A stretch of 64,000 bases of DNA from Mercenaria mercenaria. Taxonomy: Eukaryota; Mollusca; Bivalvia; Venerida; Veneridae. The stretch spans positions 16,401,001 to 16,465,000 of the forward strand of contig NC_069376.1 of NCBI RefSeq assembly GCF_021730395.1. Direction: 5' to 3'. A program made the position numbers and the translations under genes. Positions 54,707-64,000 of this stretch are shown piece by piece. Under the pieces are notes generated by a model. That model was not told the DNA's origin and ran no database searches. It saw only the letters and a program-made list of their open reading frames with translations. How positions within the stretch are numbered: position 1 is the stretch's first letter; the number at the start of each line of letters is the position of its first letter.

Positions 54707-55980
54707 ATGTTTGACAGTTTATACATTCTTTATGTTTTTATATAATTTTTAACAAAAATATGATTGTATCCGGTTGCAGTTATAAATATGCTTTAACTAT
54801 ATACACATTTTCCAAATAATATACAATTAGACAATATATACTTCTTGCAGATCAAATAAGACGACAAAATATCTATTACCTTTTGTTTGTTGTGCCCAAT
54901 TTCTGTGTTACTGTTTTATTATCCACTTTCCTTTTTTTCTTTATTTATCCTATATTCTACTAAGAGTTCACTATGAATGGCTTTACGTGTGCGCGTAAAA
55001 GATAATCAAAGATTTTTCTAACTACGCAATTTCAATAGTAATAAGTAAATGAATCCGTCTCAATTTATGGTACTCTACGATAAAATACGATGCTACCTAA
55101 GTTAACCACTCAGTGGCTTGTTAAACAATATTAAGAATTTTTTTTTCATAAAAAAATATACAACAGTTCTTTTGACTGTGTCAAAGTTAACGTCGGTATG
55201 AACTATTCAACTGTCGAACGTCTAAATCAGTTTTATAATATATAGCTTTTATCAAACAGTTGCTTATATATATATTTATCACAAAAAACTGTGTTTCGTA
55301 ATTTGATACAGTGCAAAAACGATGATCTAAAAAGATATACCACCAGTTAGAATAGGAGCGCATTATTTACAGTCTGTCCCACTGTTAATGAGATAAACCC
55401 TTTGTTAATTAATCTATACTTGTATCTCATACGTCAGTCAATGGTTTTTGAAGGTAAATCTAACTATTAATCGAGTACTAGATGTTTGAAATGACATCGC
55501 CGGCACACTGTAAGTTAATTGACACCCGTTAATCAATTTAGATACTATCCCGTTACTGTTTATTTCACATAGCCTGTAACAGGAGTTTTTAATCCATTTT
55601 TAACAGACTGTATAAAAAATGCAAAGTTTGTAGTAAACATTTTGCATGTCACAGGGTGACAAAAAATCTGCAGTCAGTCCAGGGCTCGTACTCGGGACCC
55701 AGGGTGCTCTACCGAATGGCTGCCTGAACAATTTTATCCCTTTTTGGTAATCAAGTCGTAATTTAAACCACGATATTATCGTTTATAAACTCAGTGGCTG
55801 GTAATAGGAAATTATAAATTTTTCATTATATTCTGACTAGTTCTGTATATATCATAAAAAATCTATGAATTTTATTTTGGACATTTTTTTTTATTTTGGT
55901 TCAAACAGTTGTTAGATTCTTGTAAAAAAAAAAAACCAACAGGATATCTTAATTGAAAAGAGGCCTAAAAACTCTTTGTT
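54707..55980. other. No gene recognised
   Basis: AT-rich. A CTCGTACTCGGGACCCAGGG phrase near 55686-55705 may be a tRNA-like SINE remnant. Confidence 0.35.
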
Positions 55981-56210
55981 GCCGGTAACATGCTCAAAAA
56001 AATTAGGGTAGGTCAGGGCCCACGCTGTCGTTCGCCACTCGAGCCATTTGGCGAATCTGCGATGAAAGTGGCGAAGAAAAATCGCGAGTGGCGAAAATGT
56101 AAAAATCTTCGTAATTTGGACCGCCATTTTGTTTCAGACGTTTTAAATCGTAACCTCCGAGAAATTATGTTAAAAAAACAGTTGACTGGTTCCGATAATT
56201 TTACCTTGTA
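55981..56210 (-). repeat. Repeat fragment containing the CCTACCCTAATTTTTTTGAG end
   Basis: GGTAACATGCTCAAAAAAAT with TAGGGTAGGTC is the reverse complement of the right end of 32081-32380. It is followed by a GGCGAA-rich segment. The 73-codon plus frame here is not supported as a gene. Confidence 0.45.
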
Positions 56211-56483
56211 AAATTAACTTATTTCGGGATAGTACTACCCAGTCTGCGTTCACTTTACATATAACAATGTGTAATAAACATCTTGACACGCGAGAAGACG
56301 CAATTTGCAATCAATTAGCAACCAATTTTCGGGTTAAAATAATCTTTTTGTTTTGTTGTCATTACGGCAGATTAAATGATTGATGCCTTTAATTTCCATG
56401 GATCAAATAATTAATAAATAAATCGGCAAAATAATGAATGGTTTGATGAATTTTTTAACGTTGTCGCCACCGTCAGGCAGTAT

Positions 56484-56755
56484 CTTAGTCACAGGCACGG
56501 GTCCAGTGTATTTTTTGTTTAATATAAAAATCCTTTTTTTTCACACAAATATACTTTTTATATGTTAGTCAAATGAAAAAAAAAATGATGACAAAAAATC
56601 CGGTCACAATATCATACATGACACTGTGACCGGATTTTTGTCATCCTTTTTTTTTTCATTTGGCTAACATATAGAAAGCATATTTGTGTGAAAAAATGTT
56701 TTTTTATATTAAACAAAAGAAAAAAAATACACTGGACCCGTGTCTGTGATCTTAG
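56484..56755. mobile_element. Long-hairpin MITE
   Basis: CTTAGTCACAGGCACGGGTC at the left and CTAAGATCACAGACACGGGT on the minus strand at the right. The arms continue through CAGTGTATTTTTTGTTTAAT and a GATGACAAAAAATCCGGTCAC core, so nearly the whole 272 bp folds on itself. Confidence 0.88.
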
Positions 56756-57200
56756 TAAGTAATTAGTAAAGGTGTTTGCCATGTTTTTTGAATGTCTTTA
56801 AAAGATAGGAACGGATTTGAAATGTAATCCTGTATCAGTTACCAACACAGTTCTAAGATAATAGGTAAGGGTAGATTTATCGGAAGCACAGAGCACCAAA
56901 AACACAGCCCCCGGGCCATGCATTTACATAGTAGGCCCACAACAAAAAGAAGCTGTAATGGAAAAATATTTCAGACAGGTTGCTTCAAACATCCAACAAC
57001 ATTTTAAAATACAAAACTTGCTTTAGAGGTATACCCACTTTAATTCAAAGGTCCCCCTATATAGCTAGAATATCACCATTTCCTTATGGGAAGTAACAAA
57101 AATTTTCAACGCGCCGCGGGAAGGGAAACCTCTCCAGCACCCTCCCTACCGTTCCCGAGAAAAAAGGTGGCTCCAACTTTTTCCAGCCCAGTGTGGGCCC

Positions 57201-57458
57201 TGTAGGTAGGTCGGAAAAACGTTTTTTTTTTTTTTATTAAGGGAGACTTTTCAGAATTTATTTTTGTGCCAAAATTGAATAAAAACAAGGGGGTTATGCC
57301 TTTAGAGCATCAGTAAGTTAATTTCTAACATCACTAAACATGTTTAAAGCATAAATAGTGCACTTTTGCAACTTTCTGTCAAAAAGATGAAAAACTTAAG
57401 GCCATAAAACATTTAGGATCGGGCCAAAAATTAAGGGTAGGTCGGGATACCGGAAACG
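57201..57458 (-). repeat. CCTACCTACCCTAA-ended dispersed repeat, copy 2
   Basis: Inverted counterpart of 32081-32380, sharing GGGGGTTATGCCTTTAGAGC and a GTTAATTTCTAACATCACT-type core. Both ends carry GTAGGTCGG. Confidence 0.7.
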
Positions 57459-58042
57459 AACATTTTTTACGCCTAAGAGCGGTACTTTCAGTGAAGGCAA
57501 AAAAAAAATCTTTGCAACGTTGAAAAGCAATTTTCAAGTTGATAAATAAAACGCACATGGCACAAGCGCCCTTTCGTACTGATGACCTATAGAATGACAT
57601 TGAAAAAAAAAAACGTCATAGAACTGGCGAATTAGACAGCAGTTTTAACAAACCATACATTTTGACAAATATATTGTCAAAGCAGGTTCAATTTTTGTAG
57701 GAGACTGTATTCCGTTATGTGATTAGTACATAACTACAACAAACACAGTTATCTCATACCCACATCTTTTGTATGTCTAAATATAAACAACTCACGTCAT
57801 AGAATAAACCGAATGACTTAATGTCATGATCATGTGTACTTATTTGAAATAAAATGAACTCCTTAGTTTATTTACGCTCAATGAACCTAAAATATAGTCC
57901 CATCAGAAGTGCTAGGGATCCATTATTTAGTAGAAAAAGGCCTGGACGAAAATCGGATGTATCAATTTTGTCTATAAGTTTGTACCACCAGTCACTTTCA
58001 GAGTGTTCAATTTTTATGGAATTTTTTAGAGAAATTATTTTT
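57459..58042. other. No gene recognised
   Basis: AT-rich spacer. Frames at 57379-58081 show no motif. Confidence 0.35.
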
Positions 58043-58175
58043 TGCCGATTGTTATTATGGGTCTGCTACCTTAATTTTTGAAAGGGTCCGACCCACACAT
58101 TTTATTTTTTGCATAAAATGTGTGGGTAAGACCCTTTCAAAAATTAAGGTAGCAGACCCATAATAACAATCGGCA
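58043..58175. repeat. Near-perfect palindrome at the left end of the expanded TTAA element
   Basis: Arms of about 60 bp meet at about 58108: TGCCGATTGTTATTATGGGT...GAAAGGGTC at the left and its complement at the right, with a short T-rich/GCATAAAATG centre. The right arm contains the first 28 bases of the element; the left arm contains the same bases inverted. Confidence 0.9.
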
Positions 58176-61100
58176 ATATCTGTGCGCTTACATATCCTCC
58201 GTATACGTTGGATCCTTCGGCCCTAGTTGAAAATTCCTTTTTTTCGAAACAAATGGAGAATACCGAATTTGCATACGAGGAATGCCGAAATCATATACGG
58301 AGAATGCCGAATCCGCCTTTGGAGAATACCAAAACTGCATGTGAAGAATACCGAAATCACATACGGAAAATACCGAAGTCGCTTACGGAGAATACCAAAA
58401 TTACAAATGGAGAATACTGAAGTCACATACGTAAAACTACTGAAATCACATACGGAGAATACCGAAGTCGCTTTCGGAGAATACCAAAATCACAAATGGA
58501 GAATACTGAAATCACATACGTAAAACTACTGAAATCACATACGAAAAATATCGAAATCGCGTACGGATCGAGAATACCGAAGTCGCTGACGGAGATTACC
58601 GAAATCACAAACAAAGAATACTGAAATCACATACTAAAATACCGAAATCACATACGGAGAAAACGAAGTCGTTTACGAAGAATACCAAAATCACAAACGG
58701 AGAATACCAAAATCACATACAGAGAAAGCCAAAATCACATACGGAGAATACCAAAATCGCATACGGAGAATACCAAACTCAAATACAGAGAATACCAAAA
58801 TCACATACAGAGAATACCAAAATTGGATATGGAGAATACCAAAATCGCATACGGAGAATACCGAAATCACAAATGGAGAATACCAAAATTACATACAGAA
58901 AATATCAAAATCGCATATTGAGAAATTACATACAGAGAATACCAAAATCGCATACGGAGAATTTCCAAAATTACAAACGGAGAATACCAAAATCACATAC
59001 AGAGAAAACCAAAATCACATACAGAGAATACCAAAATCGCATACGGAGAATAACGAAATCAAAAATGGAGAATACCAAAATCACATACAGAGAATACCAA
59101 AATCACATACAGAAAATACCAAAATCACATACGGAGAATTACCAAAATCACAAACGGAGAATACCAAAATCACATAGAATACCAAAATCACATACAGAAA
59201 ATACCAAAATCTAATACGGAGAATTACCAAAATCACAAACGGAGAATACCAAAATCACATACAGAAAATACCAAAATCGCATATGGAGAATACAGAAATA
59301 ACAAATGGAGAATACCAAAATTACATACAGAGAATATCAAAATCGCATATCGAGAATACCGAAATAACATACAGAGAATACCAAAGTCGCATACAGAGAA
59401 TACCAAAATCTAATACGGAGAATTACCAAAATCACAAACGGAGAATACCAAAATCACATACAGAAAATACCAAAATTGCATATGGAGAATACAGAAATCA
59501 CAAATGGAGAATACCAAAATTACATACAGAGAATATCAAAATCGCATATCGAGAATACCGAAATAACATACAGAGAATACCAAAGTCGCATACAGAAAAT
59601 ACCAAAATCACATACGGAGAATTACCAAAATCACAAACGGAGAATACCAAAATTACATACAGAGAATACCAAAATCACATACAGAAAATACCAAAATCAC
59701 GTACGAAGAATTACCAAAATCACAAACGGAGAATACCAAAATAACATACAGAAAATACCAAAATCGCATACGGAGAATACAGAAATAACAAATGGAGAAT
59801 ACCAAAATTACATACAGAGAATATCAAAATCGCATATCGAGAATACCGAAATAACATACAGAGAATACCAAAGTCGCATACAGAGAATACCAAAATCGCA
59901 TACGGAGAATAATCGAAATCACATACAGAGAATACCAAAATCGCATACGGAGAATAACCGAAATCACATACAGAGAATACCAAAATCGCATACGGAGGAT
60001 TATCGAAATAACATATGGAGAATACCAAAGTCACAAATGGAGAATATCAAAGTCACAAACAGAGAATACCAAAATCACCGGAGAAGAATGAAATCACATA
60101 TAGAGAAAACCAAAATCACATACAGAGAATACCAAACTCGCATACGGAGAATTACCAAAATCACAAACTGAGATAACCAAAATCACCGGAGAATAATGAA
60201 AGCACATATAGGGAATACCAAAATCACATATGGAGAATACCAAAGTCACAAACAGAGATTACCAAAATCACAGGAGAATAATGAAATCACATATAGAGAA
60301 TACCAAAATCACATATTGAGAATACCAAAGCTACAAACAGAGAATACCAAAATCACATACAGAGAATACCAAAATCACATACAGAGAATACCAAAATCAC
60401 TTACGGAGAATTACCGAAATCACATATGGAGAATACCAAAATTACATACGAAGAATACCGAAATCGCATACTGAGAACTACCGAAATCGCATATAGAGAA
60501 AGCCAAAATCACATACAGAGAATACCGAAATCGCATACGGAGAATACCAAAATCACATATGGAGAATTCCAAACTCACATATTTAGAATACCGAGCTTCC
60601 ATACGAAGAAAACCAAAATCACATACGGAGAATACCGAAAATGCATACAGAGAATACCAAAGTTGCATACGGAGAATGCCGGAATTGCATACAGAGAATA
60701 CCAAAGTTGCATACAGAGAATGCCGGAATTGCATACAGAGAATACCAAAGTTGCATACTGAGAATGTCGGAATTGCATACAGAGAATGCCGGAATTGCAT
60801 ACAGAGAATACTAAAGTTACATACAGAGAGTGCCGGAATTCCATACGAAGAAAACCAATATCATATACCGATAATACTGAAATCACATAGGGAGAATACT
60901 AAAATTGCATGCGGAGAAAACCAAAATCTCATAAGAAGAATACCGAAATCGACTACCGAAAATACAGAAATCACATATGGAGAAAACCAAAATCACATAT
61001 GGAGAATGCTGAAATGCTATACGGAGAATACCAAAATGACATATGGAGAACAGAAATCACATACAGAGAAAACAAAATCGCATACGGAGAATACAGAAAT

Positions 61101-61536
61101 CACATTTGGAGAAAACCAAAGTCGCCTACGAAGAATACCAAAGTCGCCTACGAAGAATACCAAAATCGCCTACGGAGAATATTGAAATCAAATACGGGGA
61201 AAACCGAAATCGCATACAGAGAATACAGAAATCACAGTTGGAGAATACCAAAATCGCCTACGAAGAATTCCAAAATCGCCTACGGAGAATTCCAAAATCG
61301 CCTACGGAGAATACAAAAATCGCACACGGAGAAAACCAAAATCGCATATGGAGAATACAGAAATCACAGTTGGAGAATACCAAAATCGCCTACGAAGAAT
61401 ACCAAAATCGCCTACGGAGAATACTGAAATCGCACACGGAGAAAACCAAAATCGCATATGGAAAATTCCGAAATCTTCATAAGGAGAATCTGTAAAACAA
61501 ACAGAAATTTCCAATTATCATTACGAGTTCATTACC
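58148..61536. mobile_element. TTAA-type element expanded by an internal 22-bp minisatellite
   Basis: TTAA (58144-58147) then GGTAGCAGACCCATAATAAC at the left. At the right, CATTACGAGTTCATTACC then TTAA (61537-61540). Relatives of this family are only about 130-205 bp, so this 3.4-kb copy is the same element with a swollen core. Confidence 0.75.
58255..61490. repeat. 22-bp minisatellite, about 150 copies
   Basis: Consensus GAATACCAAAATCACATACAGA with G/A variation at several positions. Since 22 is not a multiple of 3, three units (66 bp) encode a 22-residue period in each frame. That explains many overlapping long frames on both strands rich in ENTKITYREYQNHIQ- or VFSVCDFGI-like repeats. The left third and the right third differ in variant usage: GCATAC and GCCTACGAAG dominate the right. 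Confidence 0.95.
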
Positions 61537-61540
61537 TTAA

Positions 61541-62342
61541 GGTAGTTCTGTTTGGATTGAAATCTTTTCTACAATGTCGAATTTGATTAAACTCTGATTT
61601 TTCAAAACTTCAGAATATATCGGAAAAATTCAGCAGATAAAAAAGATAGGGTCGTGTGCTTGATTTTTTGCTGGACCGATTTGAAAAATTTGGATCTCAC
61701 GCAATATTTCATAATGGGAGTAAATGGGAAAATCAAAACTTTCATAACATTTCGCGGATAGAATTTTTTTCACAATGTATATTTTGGTGAAACTTCTCAC
61801 AGTTGTAAATAAACACATGACCTATAATTTGGTGAAATTAAATGTATAGGTCTGCGTGCTTATTTTTGAGATATTTGACCATGATTAAAGAGAACCGGAC
61901 ATTTCACGCTAATTTTAAGACATTATTATTCGGCGCAAGTGGAGTGTTAGGAGCGCTACATATTTCATTTTATCCTGTCACTTGCAGTATTTTCGACCCG
62001 ATATCAGGGTGTCGTATATCTTTCTTGATATACCGTCAGTTGACACGTGACCAGTGATATACGGTCAGTTGATCATGTGACCTTATGATCGATACTGTTG
62101 TCATAAGAAATTTTGCATTGAAACCATCACCATTGTGTTGGAAATGTCCGAACTAAGAAAATGAGTGGTCAAATAATGACCTTTTATTAAAAAACGAAGA
62201 AGTTATTGCGATTTTGTCGGTGATTACGTCATTATATAAGTGACGTAATTACGAATATGACGTCGTTAAAACGGTTGTCGCACACTTATTTTTGTAAAAT
62301 AAATTGCCAAATATCGGAAAATGAAGTAATGACAAGATAAAT
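61541..62342. other. No gene recognised; CRE-like palindrome near 62225-62255
   Basis: GATTACGTCATTATATAAGT followed by GACGTAATTAC is a palindrome with two TGACGTAA half sites around TATATAA. Otherwise AT-rich without support for a gene. Confidence 0.4.
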
Positions 62343-62484
62343 AGAATAATAGGTTAGTGCCTAAGATGGAGAAAGTTTATCTGGCTCGGCTCCGGACGTT
62401 ATCAGGTTCGCCTTCGGCTCACCCGATAACCTCCTCCACCTCGCCAGATAAACTTTCTCATCTACGGCACTAACCTATTATTCT
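62343..62484. mobile_element. Small MITE with AGAATAATAGGTTAGTGCC ends
   Basis: AGAATAATAGGTTAGTGCC at the left is mirrored by GGCACTAACCTATTATTCT at the right. The arms continue through GAGAAAGTTTATCTGG. 142 bp, GC-rich centre. Confidence 0.88.
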
Positions 62485-64000
62485 CTATACCTCTCATGAG
62501 AAGACTGAATTAAATATTTGTCTATTATTTTGCATTGTTGCGTTCTATGCTACCAGATTATCTTCTGATGACTTTTGCTATCCTTCTATAGGAATATGTA
62601 ATAAATGGTCATGTCAAAAAAAAATCCTATAGGCAGTGGGAAATGTACTGTGGAAATGTACTGTGGGAATTTTGCGGTGGAGAGGGTGTGTTTTTCTGCT
62701 TAAAGTTACTCTTTACTGTGAGAAGAGACCACTGCTTCAGAGAATGATATATATAAACCATGGATATGAGTTTAGAATATTTATGCATTTAAACATCCTG
62801 ACAATTCAATATGTCATATTAAAAGATAATAGCGATTGTTCTTGAGCTGATTTTAGTTAGTCTTTATAGCAGTAGTTTCCCCTATGTTATCCCTATGGTG
62901 GCATATTTCTGCAAACGATAATCATAAAATGCTCATGAAAAGTGTATGAACTGGCGCGAAAAAAAAATACTTTTCACGAAAATTTGAATAAACTTTTGTG
63001 AAATTAAGAGAACATGTTCGTGAAAATATTATCTGGTTATCAAAACTATAAATTATAATAGTGCCCTGTACTGCATATAGATAACTCAATAGTCCCCTCT
63101 ACGGAATGAAGTATGTTATATCCACCCCAATCCCTAACCGTCACCCCTAAGAGTGTCTAAAACTTATACTATTTGTAATTATAACATTCAAATAGGTTAC
63201 TAAATTAACGTATTTTTTAAACTCCCTTTATGATTTCTGTTTATCGTATGCAGTAGTTGGCACTATCGTGATGTTGTTTTTTTTTCGCTTAGAACAAGTG
63301 TTTCTTTTCATGAAAAGTGTTTAAATTTTCACGACTTTCGCTAACACTATATGCTTAAGCGGATGCAGAAATATGCCACCATTCATCCCCAATACATTTA
63401 CCTATATTATTTTTGCTTAACAAAAAGCAAAACATGCTGGCATGGACAAGATCGGTTGTTCAAAGCAGCCCGCCCGTGCATTATTCAACGCCACGATAGA
63501 CATCCGCGGTATTCCGTCACCATTAAAGCTTGAAAATAATTTGTCACTCGCGAAATATTCGGGGGAATTTCTGTATCTCCGTACAATAGCATTAGGGCCG
63601 ATTCAGATGGTTAATCTGTGTCAAATAAACAAAAAGATCGTTCGCGTTTGAACCCGGAATGTCTACAGTCGTACAAGAGTTATCGTAACGCAACACAACT
63701 TTCTGATATGTTTTATTTTCAATATTTCATGAAGTAGCAGCTAACGCATTAAGGTCTGTGAATAAAATAAATAAAAAGTAGGAAGATGAGTACCAAATCA
63801 ACTTTCAACTTGTAGTCTAGCAGTAACGTCAACGCTATGAAACTATAGATCGAAAACGCATTCTTTATAGATATGGTTTATATCTAAAATAACAATTATA
63901 ATAAAAAACAACAAAGTTTCTCCTCCAGAAAAGTGTATGCACAAAACATTTTCAGTCAAATTTTGGTTATCTGAATGTATAATACTCGATCTAGAATATT
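62485..64000. other. No gene recognised
   Basis: AT-rich. The 69-codon plus frame at 63442-63651 (IDIRGIPSPLKLENN region) is less AT-biased than its flanks but has no recognisable motif or splice support. Confidence 0.35.

Noticed and set aside
58255-61490. CRISPR-like array of short repeats
   Set aside because: Units are contiguous, with no unique spacers, and the setting is eukaryotic. It is a minisatellite. The same applies to 54068-54706 and 22308-23130.
58208-61495. Many long overlapping reading frames on both strands, up to 231 codons
   Set aside because: They are produced by the 22-bp tandem repeat, which stays open in several frames. Composition is periodic, and there are no start context or splice signals.

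Overview
The window is eukaryotic, AT-rich and intron-rich, and dense in small transposable elements. Several repeats look like families I associate with bivalve molluscs: a 240-bp element with TGAGCCGCGCCATGAGAAAA ends, a 206-bp element with TACTGTGAAATC ends, tRNA-headed SINEs, and a 157-bp satellite with a GGACGGAC tail. A heterodont (clam-like) bivalve is the best guess from memory, not from a database search. Most genes here are split into short exons, so the long reading frames are mostly repeat artefacts. Gene models below were built from splice sites, intron phase and protein motifs.

The backbone is a head-to-tail cluster of three calmodulin-like EF-hand genes on the minus strand. Gene A (53968 to 50337) encodes a 159-residue, four-EF-hand calmodulin-like protein in five exons. 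Gene B (36212 to 14664) encodes about 328 residues: a long N-terminal region with four RRxS[VIL]D motifs, a linker, then four canonical EF hands. Gene C (about 6196 to 2059) is a shorter paralogue of B with a 1-base deletion in its third exon. Intron positions and phases are shared. The 246-nt exon of B equals exactly the sum of the 132- and 114-nt exons of A.

Between C and B lie two 457-bp inverted copies of a promoter plus first exon (8834-9290 and 12747-13203). They face each other: one leads into decayed zinc-finger exons, the other into two exons of an unrecognised gene. Intron 1 of B (12.5 kb) is a repeat reservoir holding several MITE-like elements, a 139-bp tandem triplet, a TA microsatellite and a SINE nested inside an inverted-repeat element. 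The linker exon of B is followed by a 50-bp tandem repeat made of its own 3' end and splice donor.

From 38336 to 49513 runs an 11.2-kb unit bounded by TTAA and matching inverted ends. It holds internal duplications, a compact promoter (about 44.6-44.75 kb) and candidate spliced exons on both strands that I do not recognise. The same terminal motif, GGTAGTGGACCC-like next to TTAA, recurs in small elements throughout the window. One of these (58148-61536) has grown to 3.4 kb through about 150 copies of a 22-bp repeat. A 23-bp minisatellite sits just upstream of gene A. The last 2.5 kb holds one small MITE and no recognisable gene.
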